Shown here: positions 1 to 5,453 of the stretch, piece after piece
Numbering within the stretch: the stretch's first letter is position 1
Layout: every line of letters starts with the position of its first letter
Notes under the pieces: generated by a model
What the model was told of the DNA's origin: nothing
The model's database searches: none
Seen by the model: the letters and a program-made list of their open reading frames with translations, nothing else
Translations under genes and position numbers: made by a program
From: Candidatus Pelagibacterales bacterium
GTDB lineage: Bacteria > Pseudomonadota > Alphaproteobacteria > TMED109
DNA length: 5,453 nucleotides
Reading direction: 5' to 3'
NCBI GenBank assembly: GCA_002720535.1
Contig: PBIU01000008.1
Location: forward strand, 69,429 to 74,881

Positions 1-267
1 ACTAATAAATTATTAGGTGGATTACTATGTTATTCTGGTTCATTTATAGCAAAAGATAGACCTCTTACAAAAAACCATAAGATTATGCTCATTCATGGCG
101 ATTCAGATGATGTTATTCCGGTTCAAAGCATGATCGATGCAAAGGCCTCCCTAGAAAGCCTCGGCGCTAAAGTTGAAAGCCATATCTCTTTAAATCTAGG
201 ACATAGCATTGATGAAGAAGGGATCAATAAGGGTATTGAATTTATAAAAAAATGTAATATTTTATAG
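1..267 (+). CDS. Phospholipase/carboxylesterase-type alpha/beta hydrolase, C-terminal part (5' end outside window)
   Basis: The frame is open from the first base and ends at TAG 265-267, giving the last 88 residues of a protein that begins upstream; the ATG at 85 is an internal methionine. The visible part starts with a hydrophobic strand ending in CYSGS (residues 10-14), similar to the G-[FY]-S-G segment that follows the nucleophile region in this family. It is followed by LIHGDSDDVIPV (residues 30-41), the usual HG-x-x-D-x-x-VP motif, in which Asp36 (bases 106-108) should be the catalytic acid. His68 (bases 202-204), in LGHSID, should be the catalytic histidine. The nucleophile serine lies off the window. 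Family members are cytoplasmic serine esterases that cleave carboxylic esters, lysophospholipids or acyl thioesters; the substrate here cannot be told. The HNH gene follows 66 bases downstream on the same strand. Family assignment is fairly secure, exact role is not. Confidence 0.85.
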   Translation, partial: TNKLLGGLLCYSGSFIAKDRPLTKNHKIMLIHGDSDDVIPVQSMIDAKASLESLGAKVESHISLNLGHSIDEEGINKGIEFIKKCNIL

Positions 268-333
268 AGTAAGAAATATTAATAAGTTAGTTTGTATTAT
301 GATAATATTATGCAAAATGAGAGATAAATTTAT

Positions 334-885
334 ATGAAAGAATATCCTGCACTTATATTAAATGCTGATTATCAACCTATTAGTTACTTTCCTCTTTCGC
401 TTTGGAGTTGGCAAGATTCTATAAAAGCAGTTTTTCTAGATAGAGTAAATATAATAGCAGAATATGAATCGGAAGTTCGGTCCTCTTCTTTTTCTATGAA
501 AATACCAAGTGTAATAGCTTTAAAAAAATATATTCCTATTTCAAAGAAACCTCCTTTCACAAGATTTAATCTATTTTTAAGAGATAATTTTTCTTGCCAA
601 TATTGTGGTGATATTTTTACTAGTAATGAATTAACTTTTGATCATGTTATTCCTAAATCTAAAGGGGGAGAGACTAAGTGGGAAAATGTTGTGGCTGCTT
701 GTGCAAAGTGTAATCTAAAAAAAAGTGATCTACTTTTGAAAGAAGTTAATATGAAACTTATAAAAAAACCATTTACTCCTACAAATTCTCAACTTCAAGT
801 AGTAGGAAAAAAGTTCCCACCAAATTATCTTCATAAAAGTTGGATGGATTATGTCTACTGGGACTCTGAATTAGAAAATAACTAA
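334..885 (+). CDS. HNH endonuclease-family protein with CxxC zinc-binding pairs
   Basis: Complete 183-residue protein. The HNH/beta-beta-alpha metal fold spans roughly residues 80-130. Cys88-x-x-Cys91 and Cys123-x-x-Cys126 form a probable structural zinc site. Asp103-His104 in the FDHVIP segment, Asn118 and Asn127 occupy the usual HNH catalytic and metal-ligand positions, so the nuclease site looks intact. The N-terminal ~70 residues (PALILNADYQPISYFPLS onward) and the C-terminal segment (FPPNYLHKSW, then YWDSELE) are not part of the generic HNH domain. I recall them as characteristic of a conserved chromosomal HNH protein in alphaproteobacteria, not of a homing endonuclease or restriction enzyme. 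The ATG at 334 is chosen because the conserved N-terminus begins there; a weak purine-rich GAGAG lies about ten bases upstream. No methylase or intron accompanies it. The biological role is unknown. The stop overlaps the end of the opposing gene by four bases. Confidence 0.92.
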   Translation: MKEYPALILNADYQPISYFPLSLWSWQDSIKAVFLDRVNIIAEYESEVRSSSFSMKIPSVIALKKYIPISKKPPFTRFNLFLRDNFSCQYCGDIFTSNELTFDHVIPKSKGGETKWENVVAACAKCNLKKSDLLLKEVNMKLIKKPFTPTNSQLQVVGKKFPPNYLHKSWMDYVYWDSELENN

Positions 886-1457
886 GGCAACATATTATTA
901 AAATTTTTAATCTCTGGAAGAGGCCATTTCGTCCCTTCAGCTTGAATTCCAAATGCATTTATTGTCATAGAAATAAGATTATAGTACCCACATATCGCAA
1001 CAATATCTATAATAGAATTTTGACCCAACAAATTATAAGACTTTGTGTATAATTCATCAGATACCTTTTTATTTATATTAATTTCCGCAGAAAAATCATA
1101 AACCACTTGCAGTTTTTGCTTTTTAAAAATTGGCCTTATAGCATTAGCTATTTTATTAATATCTTCTTTTTTAATACCATTTTTTTCAGCTAATGGAGCA
1201 TGTTGTTCCCATTCAAAATGAGAAGACCAACATCTACCAGTAGTTATGATTGCTAGTTCAGACAGGATAGGGGGTAAACTACTTTCATATCGAGCATATT
1301 TTCCAAGCTCCTGTGCAGATGCAGCGAATTTTGGATTATTCAGCCAAACCTTAAGAGGACCTACAACACTACCTCTAGGTCCTTCTGCGATTTCTTTATA
1401 TATTTTCAACTGCTCATCAGTAAGTTGATCTAAGCTCCAATCCACTATTCTTTTCAT
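882..1457 (-). CDS. Carboxymuconolactone decarboxylase (CMD)-family protein
   Basis: Complete 191-residue protein. The central segment SELAIITTGRCWSSHFEWEQ followed by H86 (residues 66-86) is the typical CMD-family core helix (R/S-E-L-A-I, then a W-x-S-x-x-E-W-x-x-H pattern). Residues 90-105 give the usual A-x-x-x-G-I-x-x-x-x-I-x-x-I helix. A second partly helical half follows (residues 115-170), as in longer PcaC-like and peroxidase-like members. The AhpD-type CxxC redox pair is absent; Cys76, His80, Glu82 and His86 are the candidate active-site residues. Family members include gamma-carboxymuconolactone decarboxylases and thiol peroxidases, and no other aromatic-degradation gene is nearby, so the reaction is undetermined. 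The ATG at 1457 is supported by an AGGAGA Shine-Dalgarno. It is the last gene of the - strand unit, 18 bases after the GT39 stop, and its TAG overlaps the HNH stop. Confidence 0.88.
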   Translation of the reverse strand: MKRIVDWSLDQLTDEQLKIYKEIAEGPRGSVVGPLKVWLNNPKFAASAQELGKYARYESSLPPILSELAIITTGRCWSSHFEWEQHAPLAEKNGIKKEDINKIANAIRPIFKKQKLQVVYDFSAEININKKVSDELYTKSYNLLGQNSIIDIVAICGYYNLISMTINAFGIQAEGTKWPLPEIKNFNNMLP

Positions 1458-1461
1458 TTGT

Positions 1462-1467
1462 TCTCCT
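1462..1467 (-). promoter_or_regulatory. Shine-Dalgarno site of the CMD-family gene
   Basis: On the - strand the sequence reads AGGAGA-ACAA-ATG, so a strong Shine-Dalgarno sits four bases before the start at 1457. It lies in the 18-base gap after the GT39 stop codon, which fixes the start and indicates independent ribosome loading on a shared transcript. Confidence 0.8.
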
Positions 1468-1475
1468 ACTAAAAA

Positions 1476-2927
1476 TTATTTTTTATACCCTTCTAATAGC
1501 CATACCTTATATTCTTTACTCTTTTGTCTACTAATATCTCTATAAATATCTTTTAAAAATGTAACTTTTGTAAAACTAGAAATAAAATGCTTGTTGTTAG
1601 GCTCAGATGAAACCATAACTCCAATTTCATTTTTTAAATCCTCATGTTTTGTTACCAATTCATAATGATCATGTATATTTCCATCAGCATTCCATCTAAC
1701 CCACTTTTTAGGTTTATTTTTCATATAATATAATGCTTCAGCCATTACACGCCTATCATCTGTTACTAGTATAGCTGAAGGATAATTTAAATATATATTT
1801 GAAATTTCTGATCCTAAATCTGACCAACCTCTATATTTCTTAAATGGATCTAATCCAAAATTATGTTTACTAGATAATGGAATTAAAACTGCAAATAATA
1901 CACCAATAATAATTATGCCAAAATAAATAAATTTTGTTTTGGGCCAATATTTTACTATTTGTGATGCTACTAATACAGTAGCTGGCACATACGCTATTGC
2001 GGCCCAATTAGCATGTGCTCTAGAAATAAATGCTTGGAACATAACTAGAAGAATAGGAATGAAAGATAAAAATATTAAAGTTCTTTCTTCTGTAGATAGT
2101 TTATTATACTTATACAATGTAGTTAGTAAAAATACTAAAGTTAAAGGCCCAAAGACAATAAATTGCTCTAGAAAAAATTTTATTAAACTCTTAAAGCCAC
2201 TTCCTTCTCCATTGATATTTGCGTTAGCAAAAGTATGATGAGCAGTAATAAAACTATTATTATAATTCCATTGTAAATGATTAAATACTATTAGAAAAAA
2301 AACAAAAAATATAGCAAATAGATATGATAAAGAAAAATTATTTTTGATTTGAATAAATATATTTTTTTCAAACATTACAGCTAAAATTAGAGAAATTACA
2401 AAATAAATAATTGCATATTTAGACAAAAACCCTAAAGCTAATGCCAGACAGAATATAAGATAATATAAATTATTATTTTTTATAAATAAAATATGACTAA
2501 AAGACCATAAAAGAATGGAGGTAAAAAACAATAATGGTACATCGGTACTTATAAAACCTGAAGAAAGGCTTATTCCAGGAATCAAAATCCAAATAGATGC
2601 AGCAATAAAACATGCTGAATGATTACGGGTAAAATTCTTACAAGTTAAACCGATGAAAAATGCAGATATAGAATGCAGAATAGGAGAACTTATTCTTACG
2701 CATATTTCAGTATTTCCACATATAGAAGTAAATATATTTATTAGCCATGCTAAGAAAGGGGGTTTTGAGTAATATCCCCATTCTAAATTTTTAGACCATG
2801 TCCAATATTGAGCCTCATCAAACCCTAAATCCAAATCTGCATATATCCATAAAAACATTCGCAAAAAAAATATAACAATGAGAAAAGTAAAAAGTGATAA
2901 ATGTGGCTTATAATTATTTAAAAACAT
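1476..2927 (-). CDS. Family 39 glycosyltransferase, ArnT-like lipid-carrier-dependent membrane enzyme (PMT_2 type)
   Basis: Complete 483-residue polytopic membrane protein. After the first membrane helix (about residues 11-30), the first periplasmic loop carries FDEAQYW (36-42) and GYYSKPP (51-57), the signature of PMT_2/ArnT-like GT39 enzymes; Asp37 is the expected catalytic acidic residue. Further family marks are STD (127-129), LGFLSKYA (165-172), HLQWNYNNSF (217-226) and ANWAAIAYVP (306-315). A soluble C-terminal part with YRGWSDLGSEI (365-375) and a TDDRR stretch (389-393) completes it. Such enzymes take a sugar from a polyprenyl phosphate on the periplasmic side and transfer it to lipid A or another envelope acceptor. 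The donor and acceptor cannot be inferred. It starts 11 bases after the LAB_N stop without a clear Shine-Dalgarno, so translation is probably coupled. Residues 1-10 may be cytoplasmic. Confidence 0.92.
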   Translation of the reverse strand: MFLNNYKPHLSLFTFLIVIFFLRMFLWIYADLDLGFDEAQYWTWSKNLEWGYYSKPPFLAWLINIFTSICGNTEICVRISSPILHSISAFFIGLTCKNFTRNHSACFIAASIWILIPGISLSSGFISTDVPLLFFTSILLWSFSHILFIKNNNLYYLIFCLALALGFLSKYAIIYFVISLILAVMFEKNIFIQIKNNFSLSYLFAIFFVFFLIVFNHLQWNYNNSFITAHHTFANANINGEGSGFKSLIKFFLEQFIVFGPLTLVFLLTTLYKYNKLSTEERTLIFLSFIPILLVMFQAFISRAHANWAAIAYVPATVLVASQIVKYWPKTKFIYFGIIIIGVLFAVLIPLSSKHNFGLDPFKKYRGWSDLGSEISNIYLNYPSAILVTDDRRVMAEALYYMKNKPKKWVRWNADGNIHDHYELVTKHEDLKNEIGVMVSSEPNNKHFISSFTKVTFLKDIYRDISRQKSKEYKVWLLEGYKK

Positions 2928-2938
2928 AAAAATTTTAA

Positions 2939-3208
2939 CTAGTCTTTTAAAGACCTCTTTCTAATTAAATATAAGTTTCTTGAATAAATAAATAATCCTG
3001 CACCTTGCCCTACAATAAAAACTGGATCTTCTTTATAAATTGCATATGCAAATAAAGTAGCTCCACCAAGTAGAGAAAAATACCAAAAACCTAAAGGAAT
3101 AATACTTTGCTTTTTTATCTCAGACATTACCCATTGCAAAATAAATCTAGCAGAAAAAAAGCCTTGCCCCACAAAACCTATAATCATCCATATTAAGTTT
3201 TTATCCAT
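2939..3208 (-). CDS. Stand-alone LAB_N (lipid A biosynthesis N-terminal domain) membrane protein
   Basis: Complete 89-residue protein consisting of just the LAB_N domain. Characteristic positions are all visible: G-x-x-G-Q (11-15), ARFILQW (20-26), SE (29-30), S-I-I-P-x-G-F-W (35-42), LLGGATLFAYA (46-56), KEDPVFIVGQ (59-68) and IYSRNLYLI (74-82). About three membrane helices can be drawn (4-20, 40-58, 62-80). The domain is named from fusions with lipid A disaccharide synthase, but this protein carries no LpxB catalytic part. In stand-alone form it is often found beside GT2 and GT39 genes, as here. A role in handling or flipping the lipid-linked sugar, comparable to ArnE/ArnF in the aminoarabinose pathway, is inferred from context and size only. 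A strong Shine-Dalgarno supports the ATG at 3208. Confidence 0.9.
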   Translation of the reverse strand: MDKNLIWMIIGFVGQGFFSARFILQWVMSEIKKQSIIPLGFWYFSLLGGATLFAYAIYKEDPVFIVGQGAGLFIYSRNLYLIRKRSLKD

Positions 3209-3215
3209 TAATCTG

Positions 3216-3222
3216 CTCCTTT
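3216..3222 (-). promoter_or_regulatory. Shine-Dalgarno site of the LAB_N gene
   Basis: The - strand reads AAAGGAG followed by seven bases and the ATG ending at 3208. It is the best ribosome binding site in the - strand unit and lies entirely in the 21-base gap after the GT2 stop, so the LAB_N start is well fixed. Confidence 0.82.
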
Positions 3223-3229
3223 ATTAATT

Positions 3230-3961
3230 TTACTTATCTTCATCTTTTAATTTGATAGGAAATGAAGACCTTTTTATTAACCATGATACACCATATAAAT
3301 CAATTAATCCTACTCTAAATCTCTGCCAATTACTGTATTTTGAAACTCCTGATGATCTATTTCGATGAGAAACTATATGTGATATTACAGAACCACCATG
3401 TCTTCGAGTTAAAGCTGGAAGAAACCTATGAATATGATCAAAATAAGGCAAACTTAAAAATAGATTACGAGAAAAAACCTTTATACCACATCCACTATCA
3501 GGAGTAATATCTTTAAGAATAAATTTTCTAAATCTTTTAGCCATTAAGGAAGCATACCTTCTAGACCAATTATCCTGTCTATTTTGTCTATGCCCTATTA
3601 CTAGCAAATAACTATTTTCATTATTATTTTCCCATACCTTAAGCATAGAGGTTATATCTTTTGGGTCATTTTGCCCATCACCGTCTAATGTCACTATCAA
3701 ATCATTTTTGGCTGCTTTAATTCCAGTTAGTAATCCTGCACTCTGCCCGTACTGCTTAGCATGTTGCAATAATAAAATTTCTATATTTACATTATTTTTT
3801 TTCTTTAATACTAAATCTCTGCTTGCATCATTTGAATTATCATCGACAATGATAATTTCTCCTCCAATTTTATCTACTATAGGAATTAGCTCATCTATTA
3901 AATTAATAATATTACCTTCTTCATTATAAATTGGTATAACCACAGATATTTTAGAATGCAT
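3230..3961 (-). CDS. Family 2 glycosyltransferase, DPM1/ArnC-like polyprenyl-phosphate glycosyltransferase
   Basis: Complete 243-residue GT-A-fold enzyme. It begins with the family start SVVIPIYNEEGNI (6-18). IIIVDDNSND (36-45) binds the nucleotide, and TLDGDGQNDP (91-100) holds the metal-binding D93-G-D95. TPDSGCGIKVF (153-163) contains the acceptor-side aspartate Asp155, followed by HRFLPAL (178-184) and G-x-S-K-Y (205-209), all typical of the dolichyl/undecaprenyl-phosphate sugar transferase branch. The C-terminus ends about residue 243 without the two membrane helices found in ArnC/GtrB-type enzymes, so it is DPM1-like and probably peripheral on the cytoplasmic membrane face. It is expected to move a hexose or similar sugar from a nucleotide donor onto polyprenyl phosphate. 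The sugar is unknown. Start ATG at 3961 has AAGG eight bases upstream and lies 14 bases after the ccmI stop. Confidence 0.93.
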   Translation of the reverse strand: MHSKISVVIPIYNEEGNIINLIDELIPIVDKIGGEIIIVDDNSNDASRDLVLKKKNNVNIEILLLQHAKQYGQSAGLLTGIKAAKNDLIVTLDGDGQNDPKDITSMLKVWENNNENSYLLVIGHRQNRQDNWSRRYASLMAKRFRKFILKDITPDSGCGIKVFSRNLFLSLPYFDHIHRFLPALTRRHGGSVISHIVSHRNRSSGVSKYSNWQRFRVGLIDLYGVSWLIKRSSFPIKLKDEDK

Positions 3962-3975
3962 ATTAATAACCTTAT

Positions 3976-5286
3976 TTAATTCTGTAATTCATTAAGTTTT
4001 CTTAAAACCAAATTATATTCTTCTGTTCCCTCAGACAACTGAATTAATATTCTATTTAATAATTGTTCTGCTTTAATATAATTATTGCCTAATATTTCAT
4101 TATCAGCAATTACCCATAATCCAAGAAGATAATTTTCATCCAATAATAAAATATCATTAAATATATCAATTATTTTTTCATCAACAGGTTTATCTTTATT
4201 ACTATTTAATAACATAGCCTCAGCTAAACCTTTCAAAGAATCTAGATTTTCCTTATTTAAATTATTTGCCCTTTCATATGCTTTCTGAGCTTGTTCGAAC
4301 TGTCCTAAAACAATATAAGATCTACCTAACCTATTCCATTCATCTGTATTTTGACTATTAGTTCTATACAATCTTTCAGATAAACGTGTTACCATGGATA
4401 ATATTCTATCATTTTCAAAATCTACTTGGTTTTTTGATATTTGTTCTACTTGCAATTCAATTTGTTTCTTCCAAATAGCATTATCTGGAGCAGATAATAT
4501 TATTTCCTGCCATACTTTTTGTGCTAATTCTATATTGCCATTTTGATAATCATATAAGCCTAAATAGAATCTTGTTAAGGCACCTACCTCAGTTTCAACA
4601 CTGGATAATTTAGATGCTTTTTTAAATACTTCTTTTGCTTCCTCTGAAATCAAAATTTGATTTTCTTTATTTACTGCGCTTTGGATAAGTGTTTCGCCAT
4701 AAGATAGATAAATCGTAGCATCTAATTCCTCCTTAAAATTATTAATAATATATTTCCATATTTTTATAGCTTGCTCGTTTTTATCAAATGCACTTAGTGT
4801 ATTTGCTTTTAAAATATATAGATCTAAATTCTCTTTTGTATTAGATATACGTTTATCTATATCGATAATAGCTCTCTCATAAAAAATAACTGGTAAAATT
4901 CCATCTTTTCTTTCCGAAAGAGGTAAATCTGGAAGACCAGGTTGACCATTGTAATGATAAAATAAAAAAGAAAGTAATATTATTAACGGCATAGAAATAA
5001 TAATAATACTTTTATTTAATTGTTTATTTTCATTTTTTAACATTGAATTTTGACTAGTACTATATTTTAAAACTCTTTTGGAAAGCTCATTCTTCATTGT
5101 ATCAAATTCTTTTTTATTAATAACTCCATTCTTAAAATCTTCATTAATTTCATAGAACTGATGCTTAAAAATATTTTTATTTACTTGAGAAACAGAAAAA
5201 ATAGTACGTGATCTCTTCATATAAAGAATTATTATTAATACAATAAATATAGTAAATATTAGTGTTAATATAAAAAAGAAACTCAT
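3976..5286 (-). CDS. ccmI: Cytochrome c maturation protein CcmI (CycH), TPR-containing apocytochrome chaperone
   Basis: Complete 436-residue protein with CcmI architecture. It has a first membrane helix (3-23), a cytoplasmic loop of about 70 residues with a charged helical stretch, and a second membrane helix (93-112). The GQPGLPDLPLSER segment (114-126) that marks the start of the periplasmic part in alphaproteobacterial CcmI follows. The remainder is helical repeats, with a clear TPR at about 316-349 (W-x-x-L-G-x-x-Y, then A-x-x-A-Y-x-x-A). MVTRLSERL (298-306) before it is also typical of the family. CcmI binds the C-terminus of apocytochrome c in the periplasm and hands it to the CcmF/CcmH haem ligation complex. 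Both the short N-terminal module and the TPR domain are present, so this is the fused form. Its ATG overlaps the ccmH stop as ATGA, and no strong Shine-Dalgarno is seen, suggesting translational coupling. Confidence 0.92.
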   Translation of the reverse strand: MSFFFILTLIFTIFIVLIIILYMKRSRTIFSVSQVNKNIFKHQFYEINEDFKNGVINKKEFDTMKNELSKRVLKYSTSQNSMLKNENKQLNKSIIIISMPLIILLSFLFYHYNGQPGLPDLPLSERKDGILPVIFYERAIIDIDKRISNTKENLDLYILKANTLSAFDKNEQAIKIWKYIINNFKEELDATIYLSYGETLIQSAVNKENQILISEEAKEVFKKASKLSSVETEVGALTRFYLGLYDYQNGNIELAQKVWQEIILSAPDNAIWKKQIELQVEQISKNQVDFENDRILSMVTRLSERLYRTNSQNTDEWNRLGRSYIVLGQFEQAQKAYERANNLNKENLDSLKGLAEAMLLNSNKDKPVDEKIIDIFNDILLLDENYLLGLWVIADNEILGNNYIKAEQLLNRILIQLSEGTEEYNLVLRKLNELQN

Positions 5287-5453
5287 TCTAATAGATCTCT
5301 ATCTAATATTTTTTTTAATTTCTCTTCTTCAGCCTTTGTCAAAGTAGAATCTGTATATTTTTTACCAGAGCTTTTTCTAATGAATATAAAGGTTATAAAA
5401 AATCCACATATAACAAACATGAAAGGAGCAACCCATAACAAGATATTTTTCAA
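5283..5453 (-). CDS. ccmH: Cytochrome c maturation protein CcmH (CycL), C-terminal part (5' end outside window)
   Basis: Reading the - strand from the window edge gives an uninterrupted frame of 56 codons ending in TGA at 5285-5283. The translation begins LKNILLWVAPFMFVICG, a membrane helix with the L-W-x-x-P signature of the CcmH/CycL/NrfF family. It continues through a short basic stretch (IRKSSGKKY) to the usual cytoplasmic tail with L-T-K-A-E-E-E-K-L-K-K-I-L. The N-terminal periplasmic domain with the redox-active cysteine pair (LRCxxC) lies outside the window. CcmH reduces or holds the apocytochrome c haem-binding thiols before ligation. The final TGA shares four bases (ATGA, 5286-5283) with the ccmI start, and this order is the standard one. 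The assignment rests on 56 residues plus position, which agree well. Confidence 0.86.
   Translation of the reverse strand: MKNILLWVAPFMFVICGFFITFIFIRKSSGKKYTDSTLTKAEEEKLKKILDRDLLE

Noticed and set aside
85..267. Complete 60-residue small protein starting at ATG 85
   Set aside because: The same frame is open back to base 1, and the upstream residues match the hydrolase family, so this is the end of a longer protein.
268..333. Promoter for the HNH gene in the 66-base gap (TATGATAAT near 297-305)
   Set aside because: A -10-like TATGAT/GATAAT can be picked, but no good -35 at suitable spacing stands out and AT-rich spacers give many false -10 matches. Co-transcription with the hydrolase is equally possible.
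897..911. AT-only inverted repeat (ATTAAAA-T-TTTTAAT) near the convergent junction as a terminator
   Set aside because: It has no G/C pairs and a one-base loop, so it would not form a stable hairpin, and it falls in the 3' coding end of the CMD-family gene. Such repeats arise easily in AT-rich DNA.
1246..1428. 60-codon + strand open frame
   Set aside because: It lies entirely inside the CMD-family gene on the opposite strand, which has a clear family signature; the + frame translation resembles no domain and has no ribosome binding site.
1939..2238. 99-codon + strand open frame
   Set aside because: It is antisense to the central membrane region of the GT39 gene, whose motifs run straight through it. 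Long antisense frames are common opposite membrane-protein genes.
3708..3929. 73-codon + strand open frame, hydrophobic and cysteine-containing
   Set aside because: It is antisense to the nucleotide-binding and DGD region of the GT2 gene, with no plausible start signal.
882..3961. Genomic island or horizontally acquired glycan locus
   Set aside because: Base composition matches the flanking ccm and HNH genes, and there are no tRNA, integrase, direct repeats or insertion sequences.

Overview
The window reads as chromosomal DNA from an AT-rich alphaproteobacterium. Base composition is strongly A/T-biased throughout, with no compositional island. The best taxonomic clue is the family content: a CcmH/CcmI cytochrome c maturation pair, a LAB_N membrane protein, and a ~183-residue HNH protein whose N-terminal sequence I recall as typical of alphaproteobacteria. 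A streamlined marine lineage would fit the base composition and tight gene packing, but that is inference and I cannot name a genus.

Layout: on the + strand, the 3' end of a phospholipase/carboxylesterase-type alpha/beta hydrolase (1-267) is followed after 66 bases by a complete HNH endonuclease-family gene (334-885). Everything else is on the - strand and, in transcription order from the right edge, reads ccmH 3' end (5453-5283), ccmI (5286-3976), a family 2 glycosyltransferase (3961-3230), a small LAB_N membrane protein (3208-2939), a family 39 glycosyltransferase (2927-1476) and a carboxymuconolactone decarboxylase-family protein (1457-882). Junctions are a 4-base overlap, then gaps of 14, 21, 11 and 18 bases, so the six genes look like one transcription unit whose promoter lies outside the window. 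The two strands converge at 882-885, where the HNH and CMD-family genes share four bases and leave no room for an intergenic terminator.

Functionally there are two modules in the - strand unit. CcmH and CcmI act in System I cytochrome c maturation (apocytochrome thiol reduction and delivery to the haem ligation complex). The GT2, LAB_N and GT39 genes resemble a three-step lipid-linked sugar pathway: a cytoplasmic enzyme loads a sugar onto a polyprenyl phosphate, a small membrane protein may move it across the membrane, and an ArnT-like enzyme transfers it to an acceptor on the periplasmic face. The sugar and acceptor cannot be read from this sequence.

I see no mobile element, CRISPR array, tRNA, rRNA or large repeat, and no stretch over 300 bases without a gene. 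The region looks like ordinary core genome. The most interesting item is the compact GT2/LAB_N/GT39 cassette.
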